64,000 bases of DNA from Heligmosomoides polygyrus polygyrus (GCA_947396885.1 OX377202.1:71272643-71336642), one strand, 5' to 3'. Shown: positions 1-12,367, numbered from the stretch's first letter. The notes: generated from the letters alone by a model not told the origin. Made by a program: numbers and translations.

Positions 1-733
1 CCTTATCCTCCATTAAACAGGATAAGGATATAGTTATGATCAAAGTGGGTAAAATCAAACAAACCCGTGCTATCTGTAGTATGGGTCAATAGAATTATCT
101 AGTGACTCCTAACATGATCCCCTTTTTTGTTGCGTTATTTAAAAGAGATAAAGCACTAACTTGTGCATCAACTGGCCACTGCAATTCATTGCGTAGGTTT
201 GACAAGCCTTCAAATTGCCCTCACGATATCCTGTAGAAGCAGAATGCGCGGCGCATCTCGCAAAGGGATTGCCTAATCTTCGTTCTCTATTTATGGACAT
301 CCTTGCGTTTTCGAGCCGTTTAGGCTTCCTAGTCGTCTTCAATATGGTCGTAGACGGAGAGCTTTCTGCTTTAACTTAAAGCCTTAGCTCCGTTCCGCGA
401 GGTAAGATCTTTGCACATCAGCGCTTATGATGGACTAGACAAAGGGTCTGCTAAATGTTCCGAAAACCGCATCCGTGAAAGCATCAATCGGCATTACTTT
501 ACTTCTTTATTTCTTTGCCGTGTATAAAAGAGCTGCGTTTGGAGTACATTCCGTTTCCTGGAGTCGTCCAGAGTAATGCGTGCCATCATGCAGTAAGTAT
601 GGTATAGGTACCGGTCTGGATCATAAACGACTTTTCTGCATTGTATAATAAGGTGCATGTCTTACATTTTTATGACACTCCCTCATCATGATATGCAGTG
701 CCAAGCAACAGCTCGCTTACAACTGCAACGAAG
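1..733. other. Unassigned sequence with a SINE fragment
   Basis: No coding region recognised. Positions 221-278 match, in + orientation, the tail part of the tRNA-derived SINE family described at 32270-32561 (shared block around GTAGAAGCAGAATGCGC and GGCGCATC). The rest shows no structure I can name. Confidence 0.45.
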
Positions 734-1099
<366 letters not shown>

Positions 1100-1347
1100 G
1101 CTCGTCATAGCCGTGGTGACGCCTTGCGAAACCTCATCATGTGGGAGTTCTTCGTAGACCACCCGGCAGTGGAAGCATCGTTGTAGTCAACCCCGGCAGC
1201 AGTGGCTGTCTGCCATGCTGGCTCAACAGTATATGACGACGAACGATTGGGTGTGGTGTCAACGAATGTACCTGTTCGTTTGCACCCGTTGACAAAAATG
1301 CACCCGTTGACCGTCAGTGATTCATGCCTTTCCGCTTTATATAATAG

Positions 1348-1760
1348 GATGTTACTGGTATTATTCGTGTTGTATTGTTCCTACTGAACATGTGCTGGCC
1401 CAGCAGCGAGAGCAATCGGTCACTGACCATCATGCATGTGTGAGGAGCCGGCCAATCAGAGGCGGCGGAGCGTTGTGGCGTGCGCTCATTGGCCACGCCT
1501 GTTCGCTCTCCTCTACACAAAGCCAGCCGGCAACCCCGCAGTCAGTTCAGGTTCAGTCGTTCGGTTTGTCAATCTAGCAGTAGAGGGCGGACAGCTTTTG
1601 CAGGTTCGAGTTCTCGAGCAGTCGAGACCAGGTGCAACGGGGCACAGCAGTGGCGAGCAGTATCGACGCTGCTGGTGCCGTTCTCTACCAAATAAATCGA
1701 TTTCTCTGTCTGGTTCAGGCCACACCCCTACAGTCCGCCACGGGTGAAAAAGAATAGTGC
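1348..1760 (+). other. GC-rich segment, possibly a solo LTR
   Basis: This segment is distinctly richer in GC than its surroundings. It starts near a TGTT, and carries a polyadenylation-like AATAAA at about 1691. The composition and the placing of AATAAA near the 3' side resemble a retrotransposon LTR, but I could not find a matching second LTR, a primer-binding site or a convincing target-site duplication. It could equally be a promoter or CpG-rich part of another repeat. Short overlapping ORFs in three frames here are not supported. Confidence 0.2.
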
Positions 1761-1931
1761 ATCTCAACAACACAACGTTATCTGTGTCTGGGTTTATCGG
1801 TATCCAACGAATAAACGTTATTTAGAAGCTACGGAGTAGCCTCAACCCAGTGAGGTTGAGGTTTCACCTGCCAACCATCAATTGATTGGTAAGACATCGC
1901 ACAAGTGCTACATATACTGCCATATCCACTA

Positions 1932-2160
1932 TACATTGGATCCGATCGAAAATCTTCGGATAATTGGATGATTCGGATAAGGGCGATTTTGCGGACCCCG
2001 GATTTTCGGATGATTCGGATAAGAGCAATTTTGCAAACCCCGGATTTTTGGATGATTCGGATAAGAGCACTTTTGCGGACACCGGATTTTTGGATGATTC
2101 GGATAACGGCAATTTCGCGAACTCCGGATTTCGGATATCCGAATCGGATATCCGACTCAT
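1932..2160 (+). repeat. GGAT element copy A with four 42-bp tandem units
   Basis: The motif GGATGATTCGGATAA starts at 1966, 2008, 2050 and 2092, so there are four units of exactly 42 bp. The left boundary has TACATTGGATCCGA; the right ends in a double GGATATCCGA palindrome. Two further copies lie at 3955-4168 and 7045-7215. The period is a multiple of three, so the array reads as a 14-residue repeat (DDSDKGDFADPGF-like) on one strand and SESSKNP-like on the other, with no sign that either is expressed. Confidence 0.9.
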
Positions 2161-3954
2161 TGACACAAGATGCAGTTTATCAGAATATTACCGTTCCTTA
2201 AGAAGGAATCCATCCTTTAACAACAACAACAACAACAGTGCATGTATCGAAAGACTCTCACTAGTCGTCAAGAAAGAAAACGTCAAAGAGCTGGATCATT
2301 CCAGACAGGGATGTGCAGAATTTCCGCTTCCGTGTTCTTCTCTGTTTTGACTCGGAAGACGGAACGGAAATGGTGACTCATCACTCATTCATTGCTTTGC
2401 ACTGCGTTCATTCACCCTTTGAGCATAAGCGAAAGGTTGAAGTAAGAGATTAACTATGCGTTTGTGATTGTGTTGCTTTCAAACCAGTGGTGCATCCTGA
2501 TGTCGAAACACTAACCAAATTGTTTTCTTTTTTCTTTTCTTGAAACGATGTACTGTCGAATACTGTAGGTCCACAAAGATTTCATGAGTGTTTGGATCAA
2601 GAATAAAATTCCTTTCTTCCGAAACATGCGTATCTTTTTTCCCTAGTAATATTAGGTTGGGAACACCAAATCTAGATCAGAGTTCTAAAAGCGCTCTTAG
2701 GTTGCTAACAATGCGCTCCATGGAGGCCATTGGATCTATCCCAATCGGAGGAGGGCATGCGGTACCTTGCCTCTTCAATTCCCTCCACTGAGTTTGTTTC
2801 AGAAAATGAGCCAAATGATACAATGGTACCCAGAGCGTGGGTGTCGTGCCGTGGGTGCTGAACGCAACTGTAACCTTAACTCTGCCTCCTCCTAATTGAG
2901 GCGGATCTGGGACATTGAATAAGACCAGTTAAGTGGTATGAGTGGCGAAATCTCTGGCATCCTAGTCGTCAGCTGGGTTCATTGCTTTCAAAATACTTTC
3001 TTCCTGTTTACAGAAAGATTTTGCACAAACTTCGATTTGTTACACTAGTAATGTTTAAAAATTCATCTTCGTAATAATACGGATACAAGGGTTATTTTAT
3101 TGTTGTATATTGTTATATTGTTATTGTTATATGTTGCTGAAAAAGAGTCGCATGCTGCCTTGCCCGCTATCTAAATTCGTTAACGGCATCTCAGTTATTA
3201 TTACTATTATGGATATATGTATAATTATGAAATAGTAGACGAACTAAAGAGTTTTGAGTCATTCCCATTTCGGCGATATTTCGCATTCCGATTTCCGTTC
3301 ATTTTAAGCTTTTCCATTCCGTCTTCCGCTTTTCCAAAAAATTTCCTCACATCCCTGATTCCAAGATGAATTATTCTAAGATACGGGCTTTCCAAAATGT
3401 GATTATCAAGTGACGCAAATTGGTCCGGGGGGGGGGGTGGGGAGGATCACCATGTATTCAATGCTTTTCCTCCTTCCCAAGAAGGCACATGAATGTCGTA
3501 TTACATCAGAAATGGTCTAACACACTTCATCAAATGGTAGACACACAAGTGTTGGATAACATTTTTAATTTCATGCACAACAAAGTGCGGTATATGGCTG
3601 TTCTATATGGCGACCCCCTCGACCCAATTTGCGCCGAATGCTATACAATGTGAAATAGCAAAGTTCCGATCAGAGGGCGTGCTTAAGCCCTTCTCTCCCT
3701 CAGTTCCCGTCCTTGCTGTTTCCCGGCAGCGCAACATGGTATTTGAAGGAAGAGATGCCAAGATCGACGTAACGCTGAGCAACGTGCTTGTATTCAACGA
3801 CACTATTTCACAGTGGGGCGCGAAAACGCATGACTCAGCAGCGTGCCCGCCTGCGAAATTCGTTTGGAATATGCTTTTATCCAGGGTGCGCGACTACAAA
3901 ATGGAGCGAGGAAATGCAACGGTTATCCGAATTTATCCGATTTTATCCGAATCC
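2161..3954. other. Unassigned AT-rich sequence
   Basis: Contains a short AAC run near 2220-2236, a run of 11 G at 3427-3437, and two patches near 2310-2365 and 3250-3350 that share TTCCG/TTTCCGT words with the inverted repeat at 4662-4752 and may be relics of the same repeat. A + ORF at 3607-3978 (123 codons) has overlapping ORFs in other frames and no recognisable domain; I do not call it a gene. Confidence 0.35.
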
Positions 3955-4168
3955 ACAAGGGTCCGGATAATTGGATGATTCGGATAAGGGCGATTTTGCG
4001 GCCACCGGATTTTTGAATGATTCGGATAAGGGCGATTTTGAGGACCCCGGATTTTTGGATGATTCGGATAAGGGCAATTTTGCAGTGGCCGGATAATTGG
4101 ATGATTCGGATCGGGATATCCGAATCGGATATCCGAAAATGATTCATTCGGATCCAATGTATAATATC
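3955..4168 (+). repeat. GGAT element copy B with four 42-bp tandem units
   Basis: Units start at 3973, 4015, 4057 and 4099, again exactly 42 bp apart, and are followed by the same GGATATCCGAATCGGATATC palindrome as copy A. The right flank ends in GGATCCAATGTATAATATCC, the reverse complement of the left flank of copy A. This suggests that the intact element has terminal inverted repeats of which each copy has kept one. Confidence 0.9.
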
Positions 4169-4661
4169 CACGTTGACACCACTCAAGCCGTACAATGAGA
4201 ATACAATGAGAGCAGCAGAGGCTATCGCCAACAAAATTTAACTCTGATTAGCACTAATGAGTGATGAGGCGATGCCATGTCCTTGCCCTTTTAAATATAA
4301 ACCAACGAGATTAAGGTAAAAGTTCGGTACTGATTATGATTGATTAGTAGTTTGATGAAAAGGCTCGTGTCGAACGAGTCTGGGTACAATTTGAGCAATG
4401 TTTCCAACAAAAGCTTAGTTTTGAAAAAGAAAGCTTAGTCATAACTCATGGGGTGGCACCGATCTCAGTACCATTAATCAGTTTATTTACGAAATGGAGT
4501 CGCTGCAAAAGTTTTCAAGGAAGCTCGTGCCAACCAAGCTTAGTAAACAGATTGCCATGAAAGTACTGAACAACGTGGGAAAGCGACAGGATCCACTCAC
4601 TCTTTACAAGGCACATCTGATCTGTAAGATCCCAAGCAGGAATGGGCGGAATTTCTGTTTA

Positions 4662-4752
4662 CTGTTTTCTGATTTTCTGGCCATTTTGGGCAAAATTTTT
4701 CTGTTTTCTGTTTTCTGGGAAAATGACAAAAAAGTGGCCAGAAAACAGAAAA
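4662..4752. repeat. TTTTCTG-rich inverted repeat
   Basis: The left arm around 4662-4686 (TTTCTGATTTTCTGGCCATT) pairs with the right arm at about 4727-4752 (GTGGCCAGAAAACAGAAAAT) across a roughly 40-bp spacer of low-complexity TTTTCTG. Sequence on either side (4169-4661 and 4753-5455) holds nothing recognisable. Confidence 0.6.
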
Positions 4753-5606
4753 TGGTGCTTCGAACAAAATTATAGCATAAAAATCCAATAAAAATATTCC
4801 AAAAGGTATCATAGAATCGTCAGTTTCATTCCGAAATAGTGTTTTTAGAGTATTTCAAATGGCAGGCATGTGGCGTTTTTTGATGTGCTCATGTTATTGC
4901 GCAATATACTGATGAACTATGCCGCTTTGTTTGCTTGATTGTAAGTGCTGCTGACAAGGAGTTCTTTCATGGGACTTCCATAATTTGGTTTCGAATTATT
5001 TTCGATATTAAAAGTAGTCTACACCATCTACGAGCACTTAACATTTTATATTGAAGGTTAAAACTAGTGTTCTGAGGGTCATTTAATTATGTATTAACAA
5101 ACCGTTCTTCTTAGAGTTACTGTGGGTAGGAATGTTCTCCACCTCCGGTTCAAAAATTGGAAATTATTGGAAGGTCATCGCTAATGATCGCTTTCTGCAA
5201 GGCCGTTGGCGAAGCTGCTTTTCTAACCCTCAATATTGTTCAGCTTTTAGCTGTAAAAAATTAACGCAAATAGGTCAACAAAAACACGTAGCCGGACGTG
5301 GCTGGCTAACGAAGATCGTCTTCCTCATGACTCCGACACTCTTGACAGCTCCTCAAACCGCTCGTTTCCTCCCCCTCAGCTCTTTCTCTAAACTGGTGGC
5401 CATGTTGACTTCGCAACCCGGATACACCTAGCGGGATCATCATGATCTTTGTTCCGTTGAACAGCTCTCCCTAGTTTTTTCTTGTAAGCCAATTATTCAG
5501 GCGATGGGGAAGTTGATTACGAATGTCATCCGCTGGGCGTTGTCCTCGGAACTGTGTGAATCATTTCTACGCGCGCTGTGTGTTCGTGCTTTATCACGGT
5601 TTTGTA

Positions 5607-6494
5607 CCAGGCTGTCCAATAATTCCTGTCCGAAATTTTTCAAAATTCTGTAATTTTCCTTAGAAGTGTTATAATATCAGGCAAGTGTAAAAATCTTCTA
5701 GAAGGTTTTCCAGAGTTCCACACTAGGGGTATATAAGGCGCAGTCGCCGCGTCTAGCTACCAGTACAAGCTAAAATGGACCAAGGTCGAATTCGTACGTT
5801 CGTGTACTACGAGTGGCTGCTGGGCAACGACACGGGCACCGCGATCGCCAACATCTGCAGAGCGAGCAAGGAGGATGCAGTGTCCCAACGCACAGTCAGG
5901 CGCTGGTTCAATCGTTTCGAGAGCGGCGACACGAGCCTCGAGGACAGGGAACACCCGCTGAAGATCATGCTCTGCTGCTGGTGGGACGCCAAGGGCATGC
6001 TATACTTCGAGCTGCTCCCGCAAGGCAGGACGGTCACCGCCTCCATCTACACTGATCAGCTCGAGAAACTGGCCGCCGCCATCCGAGAAAAGCGTCCCCG
6101 ACGGGCCTCGGTCCACCTGCTGCACGACAACGCGCGCCCCCACGTGGCGAAAGAGGCCCAGCAGAAGTTGGCGACGCTCGGCTGGGAGACGGTTGCCCAT
6201 CCGCCGTATTCACCGGACCTCGCCCCCTCCGACTAGGACTTGTTCCGCCCGCTGAAGCACCATTTGGCCGGAAGAAAATTCACCAACTGCGACAACCTCA
6301 AATCCGACATCGCGGACTTCTTCGAGTCGCAGCCCACGGAGTTCTGGGCGAAGGGCATCGGCGACCTGCCCAATCGATGGGCAGCTGTTGTGGATAACTG
6401 TGGTGAATATATTGTTGATTAGACTTGTTTTTCAATAAAGTTGAAAAAATTAAAAATGGTGAAATTTTCGGAGAAGAATCATTGGACAGCCTGG
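5607..6494 (+). mobile_element. mariner element with internal deletion
   Basis: An 888-bp Tc1/mariner element. Imperfect terminal inverted repeats begin CCAGGCTGTCCAAT at both ends (left reads inward ...AATTCCTGTCCGAAA, right ...GATTCTTCTCCGAAA). A TA target duplication lies at 5605-5606 and 6495-6496. Full-length mariners are near 1.3 kb, so about 0.4 kb is missing from the middle. The transposase is of the cecropia/Hsmar1-like type; the hookworm mariner called bandit is of this kind, but I could not compare the sequences. GC content is well above the flanks, consistent with recent arrival. Confidence 0.95.
5775..6422 (+). pseudogene. mariner transposase, internally deleted and with a stop
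   Basis: This is a broken DD34D transposase that would cut and paste the element at TA sites. The start ATG at 5775 opens MDQGRIRTFVYYEWL, and the N-terminal helix-turn-helix region runs through QRTVRRWFNRFESGD. After EDREHPLK (5964) the frame jumps directly to MLCCWWDAKG, which removes about 120 residues of the usual ~345, including the first catalytic Asp. The second Asp (HDNARPH, about 6127) and third Asp (SPDLAPSD) are present with 34 residues between them. The codon following the third Asp is TAG (6234-6236) where the family has Tyr. The same frame then continues to a natural stop at 6420-6422, with an AATAAA at 6432. It cannot make active transposase. Confidence 0.95.
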
Positions 6495-6610
6495 TACTTT
6501 CATTTTCATCTTCTCATACGATTTCACGTCCTTAAAAATTTCATAATTCACAGTGGGTCTTCTATCCATTCTGCAATCAATGTTTCAGCAACGTAAATGG
6601 TCGGTATTAA

Positions 6611-7044
6611 TAACACGCGTCGCTCTGCAAAACTCATGAGAAGCGTGCAATCCCTACACGATCCCGCCAGGGAGCAAGCTGAACATACAAAGCGCATGGC
6701 GACATCGGCGACTGCTGCGGGAAGTGCGACATCTGCATAGTGTGTGCCGTTACAGTCACAAAGTCTAGTGCTCTTGTAACTTCATAAACTTCTTTTACTC
6801 CTCTGCCCATATATTTGAGGGTCCTCCGGTGCACTTGCTCAGAGAAAATGGATAATTCGGGAGGGAAGGATGTCCTAATCGAAGAAATAAACAATTGCTT
6901 CCATTGTGAGAAGACTGAGTCTCTATAACAAGAAGTATTATTTCTAAAAGACACATATCTGGATACAATACAGAAGAACTCGGGAGTTTCTTGAACATAC
7001 GCTTCCCAATAACAGCCCACAGAGGAGCGATGTGTCAGTGGCGG
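6611..7044. other. Unassigned sequence
   Basis: A 128-codon ORF on the - strand overlaps another in a second frame. Neither shows a domain, signal peptide or splice sites. I see nothing I can name. Confidence 0.3.
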
Positions 7045-7215
7045 TTAGACATTGGATCCGACACCGATTTTCCGGATAATCGGGTGATTCGGATAGGCCA
7101 TTTTTCAAAACCCCGAATCTTTGGATGATTCAGATGAGGGCAATTTCCGGCCGAGCCGGATTTCGGATAATCCGAAACCGGATAAATTCGGCCGGATATG
7201 CGAAAATGCATGACT
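7045..7215 (+). repeat. GGAT element copy C, degenerate
   Basis: Begins ACATTGGATCCGACACCGA, like the left end of copy A, then carries two diverged units (GGGTGATTCGGATAG at 7082 and GGATGATTCAGATGA at 7123, 41 bp apart). It ends in a GGATAATCC/CCGGATA palindromic stretch. A further short relic (GAATCGGATATCCGATATC) lies at 14870-14890. Confidence 0.8.
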
Positions 7216-8035
7216 CGAATCCCAGGCCTAGTGGCCGTTCTTCGCGCGTGCGGCAGACACCGCCGCGTGCACGGCGAAAAATTGTATGTTCGTACTACCA
7301 GCCGATCCCGCCCGCCGCCCACTTCGCGCCCTACCCCCACCGCCGTATTTGGACGAGTTTGTGGCGCGCGAAACCGCGCCGCAGTTTGCACGTTCGTTAG
7401 TTGGCGTGACACCTAACAGCTGATAGGAGACGATTGGGGAAGCGTAACCTCATGGGGGACTGCGAAGTAAGTTTTGAGTCAGTTCGGTTGTGAAGACAGC
7501 TGAGAGAAGGAGGATGTCGTCCTTCCCTCTGGATTCTGTAAATTTTCGCCACAAACAAAGACTGTGGGTGATTCAAATCAGGAGACGGTGGTCTGCACAA
7601 TGAAGGCCTATCTGAAATTATGTGCAAAACCGTCCATTTTGAGGCATCAAACAATTCTCCTTATATTGAAGAACTTTCTAGCGGATGATTGCGTTAAGAT
7701 GTTGCTGTGCTTGTCTGAAAACGACGCCTTAGTACTAAGTAATGTGGCGGAACCTGAAGAAAGCCTTGGCGCTGCAGCTGAAAAGTCCTCTTTTCTAAAC
7801 GTCGTGAACAACACCTTGATTCTTGTCTCAACAAGGAAATCTAGAGCTACCAGGTCAAGGGAAGTGATTAGAAACACGATGCCTCTATGTGATGGCGGAC
7901 CCGGAAATCTCGTCCTCGGCGCGCCTCTTGCCCCGCTCCTTCCTGAGGGCAGTGTAGGGGCCCGTCCGCCCAAAACTCATCGCTGCGATTCCATCACGGT
8001 GACGGAAAGTATGCACCAGCCCTTACGGGCAGACG
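7216..8035. other. GC-rich segment followed by unassigned sequence
   Basis: Positions 7220-7410 are CG-rich with several GCGCG words. A + ORF spans 7564-8055 (163 codons) but runs into the SINE head that follows. It has a - strand ORF of 108 codons overlapping it and no recognised domain. I leave it uncalled. Confidence 0.3.
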
Positions 8036-8230
8036 GACCGTGGCGCAGTGGGTAGTGGCGTTGCTTCACGCGAGAGAGGTTAGGGTTTGGTTCTCCTGGA
8101 TTGCGGCATTTTTGCACCACATCCTGGAGTCTCTTCCCTAGCCTGGTTGCTTTCATCGCTCAGGTAGAGCTGCGGACTCTGCCTGAGCGACGATAGCAGT
8201 TTCCACAAGAGAAGTTTCTTTGAGTTGAGT
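8036..8230 (+). mobile_element. tRNA-derived SINE (family 3)
   Basis: The head resembles a tRNA: an A-box-like TGGCGCAGTGGG near 8041 and a B-box-like GGTTTGGTTCTCC near 8085, spaced as in RNA polymerase III genes. It lacks a good acceptor-stem match, so it is not a functional tRNA. A non-tRNA body follows, with CTCAGGTAGAGCTGC and its partial complement CTGCCTGAGCGA. Only this copy is seen in the window. Confidence 0.5.
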
Positions 8231-9738
8231 TGTAGGGCAAAAATTTAGTTGAACCTGAGGTGGAGGGCGTTTTTTGACGCCGCCGTCACATGCAGTGCGT
8301 TGTATGAACTAACTTCGCACGCGCGGTGCAACTGCACCGAGCCAGCTTGGTACCGCAGTCATCTGAACTTTAGGTGACGTTGTTGCCCGAAAAGGCAGAG
8401 GGAGGATCCTATGTTTTTCAAATGCGATTACACTCAGCAATCTGTAGGCCCGCTAGAAGAGTAGTCTTAAAATTATGCTCTCGCTACTACGATGACACAG
8501 CAATCACCGAATCTCTTCGATAAATTTTGGTTGTATCACAAACACATTTTTGGGTTTTACTCTTATCTATCAAATAAATTATTGTAGCAGTTTGTACAGC
8601 ACGATATCTCCCCGAGAAGAGGGCAAGTACTTGTACAATTCGTGGTCGAATGATGACTTTGCCAGTTGAACACTTCCTTGACGCCGCGGCTGTCTGCCTC
8701 GATTCCTCCTTTAGTGGGTCCGTCAACAAAATATTTCCTGCAGCTTCTAATATCTCAATTTGCGTGCCCTTTTCAAAGGATGCTTTGAGAAACGCCTTCA
8801 TCTACATAACTAAACAAAAACGAAATGGCGCAAATCGCTCCTGGATACCGGGAATCGACGTAAAAACTTCAGAAACGAATCAGCCGATCTGGTTTCGGAA
8901 GATTTTTCGGAATGATGGCACACCGAATAAAGCAACATAGTTAAAACTGGCATCGCATTATCTCTCCGTGGGGTAGTAAATGCTAGCCGGAATCTGAAAA
9001 ACCAACGCCCTATTTGACTCATTGGTTGCAAACCGGTTTCTTGACTCGAAATATGACCGAGGCATGAGTCAAGTTACTTTTAGTCATCATATTAAAATAC
9101 AAAATGAATCAACAACAAAGTAATATCTCTAAATCTTGAACCCTATATTATTAAATTCAAAAACTTTAAGGTTCGTTTCGCCACTACCTTCATACGAACC
9201 TTTTTATTATAGCACCTCCCCGGTGGATCATCAGTGAAGTGGGGAGATGCTGTAACTTTTAATGTAATAATATATTTAAAATGTTAAACTAAACTCACGT
9301 ATCTTTATTATTCAACCGCATTCCATGTAGTAGGCGTTAAGTGGTATACTTCCTCTATTCAAAATATACAGTAATCCAGTTGTTTAAGCCGACCTCGTAG
9401 TTTATTCCAATCTCTTGATGTAATTAATCATTTTTTATTTGTATTGTTGTCTCTTATAGCATATTTGTAGAAAATTTGATCGTTTTTATAAGTACATCTT
9501 AATATGTTTTTAACAATAAAATTCTTACTAAAACCATTGTTTGAAAGTGTGTCGTAGAAATTTTTTATCTTGTTATTAAAAAATCTTACGATTAGATTAG
9601 AACAGACTTCAGCAATTCCTGGGTAAGTTCTTTAGGTAACTAAAGCTTGGCCTATTTTTTGCAATTTTGCTTGGAGATGAGTGATGTCTCGCCTCAAACG
9701 GAAATCTTGGGGAGGGCGAGGCATCGACAGGTATGTTT
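8231..9738. other. Unassigned, AT-rich from 9040
   Basis: No coding signal. The 9050-9660 stretch is strongly AT-rich with no tandem repeat I can define. Confidence 0.35.
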
Positions 9739-10014
9739 TGTCGAACAACTCTCCCTAGTTTTTCCTGCAAGCCAATTGTTCAGGCGATAGGAAAGTTGAT
9801 TATGAATGTCATCCGCTGTGCGTTGTCCTTGAAACTGTGTGAGTCATTTCTACGCGCGCTGTGCGTTCTTGATTTATCGCGGTTTTGTACTTTCATTTCC
9901 ATTTTCTCGTCCGAGTTTCACTTCCTTAGAAATTTAATAATTGTCTAAAAAACACAGTGGGTTTTCTATCCGTTCTGCAATCAATGTTTTTGCAACTTAA
10001 ATGGCTGGTATTAG
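9739..10014 (+). repeat. Repeat R, uninterrupted copy (empty mariner site)
   Basis: Homologous over its length to 5456-5606 plus 6497-6610. The TA at 9898-9899 in TTTTGTACTTTC is the unoccupied equivalent of the mariner target. It differs from the other copy by scattered substitutions and a small insertion near 9945. Confidence 0.85.
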
Positions 10015-12367
10015 GTAACGTTGTGGATCGCTATACAACATATTTTTGTTGCTTCTTTTCGTTCATGTCAGGCTAATGTGAAATCTCCACACATTTTCAT
10101 GGTTTGACATTCGAAGCATGAAACGACAATTGTCCCCATTAATTTCATCGAATTCAAACGCGTTGGTATTGTAAGGCAAGAGCAGTATTGAGACACTGGA
10201 CGGACATGTGCTTCAAACCCAGGCCAGCCTAAAATTGGTTTAAAAACATATTACGAAGAACTCGATCTCAACGATGATATTGGCGCATATTTCTCGACGG
10301 AGAGGTGAAAAACTGGTGGACTCCGACCAACGGACTACTGAAGAAGCACTGAAAAGAAAGCTCAGGAGAACTAAGGTAGCAGAAAGTGTCTTCTGAAGAG
10401 AATCTGAAAGGGAATGATCGCCATTATTCCTCCGTCTCTACGCCGAGCGCGGTCACTGCACGCTCGACCTTGTTTGCATTCGCGCGTTTAACGTGTCTCA
10501 GAGCACGCTCTAGACTGCGGAAACCTTCTGAAGCGTGCTCCGAGTCCGGCTAAACGCGTGGAGGTGAGAACGAGATCCCGCACTTCAGTTGGTGAGAGTG
10601 TGGAGGCAAAGAAAAGGAAATAAAGCAAGGATCAACCTACATATTGGGGCGAGGGGCGGGGGTGTCCCATTCTGACTCTTTCACAACGGCAGCAAATCCG
10701 ACAGCAAACTGGCCTCCAAAGACGACACCGTGTACAGACCTACGAGTAGACCTTTCTTTTCAATTTTCAAGCCGAAAGAAGTCACAGTGATTACATTTCC
10801 TACGTTTTGTTAGCGATGTCACCCTCCGAGTAGCATAGACCCGAGGACGAATTTCTCCTGCAGACTGTAGGAATAGATGGTACGATCTTAGGTAGGTGTG
10901 AAACTGGTGTGACACTGACTGCATGCTGGGCCTCGAAAAAGTGCTTCTAGTGGCCGTAAGGCAGCCTTTTCTGGAACACAAGTTTAACACAGTTTATTGA
11001 ATTTCTGCTGATTCCATCTACTCAGTGGTGCTGTGATGTAGAGTGAAGGTCCTTATAACGAGTCTGGCATTCGTTGAAGTGGGGAGGGAAGAGAACCTAC
11101 CTTGTCTTCAAAAGTGATCCACATTCATAAAAAGAAAAATGGCTATAGGCCTACAGCTGAAATGCTCCAGCACACTCTAACTCATACCAATGTTGCACAA
11201 AATATTCAACTTCGTGCATCAGAACATGCCATTTGAAGTAGGTCTAGAAAGGGTGGGAATTTCATCTGAGGCTGTTCATAAGCTGTAGCTTTCCTGAAGC
11301 CGCAAGTCTACGTGGCTTTCCCCAATCACAACAGGTTGGCGTTTCCGCTTTAAAACTTTCTGTACAAATTCTGTGCATGTTAAGGAGAGGACTGCTTCCT
11401 GTCTGTTATAGAATGGCAACAAGTGCTCCTGCGTGGTGACCCCCTTCCCAAATCCTCCTAGCGTGGGGCGTCCCTCAAATCCGGCGGTAGACCGACCTAC
11501 CGACCGGCTCCCGTTTATTACGCTCACACGCGGTCTAGCAGCCGAAGCTGAGCTTCGATCGGCTGCTCCACACTTTGACGATGAGCTCGCCTCCTTTAGG
11601 TTTCTCGCGCAATTCTTGCAGAACAAGAGCGCAGTGTTCCTTGGTTGCATCGAGATGGATCATGAGACGTGTCTGAGGCTGCGATCATTCATTACTCATG
11701 GTCAGTAAAGAAGATCTCTTGTTATGTTAAATAGGGTATTAGTATAGATAATGAAGTCATCCTCAAAATAGGCCGTGGGGCTTGTCCTCCAGCAGTGAGC
11801 GGCTAATTACATTTTGAAGTCCGGTAATTTATCCGCAATTATTCCCTTTTTATCTAGAATTTCCGGTTTTTCTAGCGCTTTCTGCCATGTATAAATTTGA
11901 AACACGCGTAAAGCGTTTACATTGATCTGAGACATTCCCCTCTGTCGTCTGAATAATCGCTGCTGAGGCATACATTGCATTCCTAGCAACTGAATACATT
12001 ACAAACATTATGCTGGTCGGCCAATACAATAGAATGCTAGGTGTGCTTCCATAAGGACCTTTAGGAACGAGACCTATCGCCGCCTAAATAGGTGTCGAGA
12101 CTTCGGTAGAAGTCGTAGGAGAAATGAATTGCAGTATTCTTCGAGCCCAATGGTTCGAAGATGAGTGACGCCGTCCTTTACCTTTTTTATTTATTTTTAT
12201 GGTGCGAACTCGAGCACGTGCTTCTGCTACCACGCGGCATGTCACACAATTTACCCCGATACAATCTCAAACTTGGGTAATTAAACGAACAATAAATCTT
12301 TATAGAATGACAATAATCAGTCGTGACATGGAGAAAGTTACAAGTGAGGGTTACGTATGAATAAATC
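10015..12367. other. Unassigned sequence with one stem-loop
   Basis: An imperfect inverted repeat pairs 10483-10509 (CGCGTTTAACGTG...GAGCACGCT) with 10532-10558 (AGCGTGCTC...CTAAACGCG) across a 22-base loop. ORFs around 11276-11708 overlap on both strands, with no domain. Nothing else recognised. Confidence 0.4.

Larger units (their letters stand above)
5456..6610 (+). repeat. Dispersed repeat R, interrupted by the mariner
   Basis: Positions 5456-5606 and 6497-6610 match, in order, the uninterrupted copy at 9739-10014 (shared blocks include CTCCCTAGTTTTT, TTCTACGCGCGCTGTG and CAGTGGGT). The break falls at TTTTG-TA-CTTTC, exactly where the mariner sits. R encodes nothing I recognise. Confidence 0.85.
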
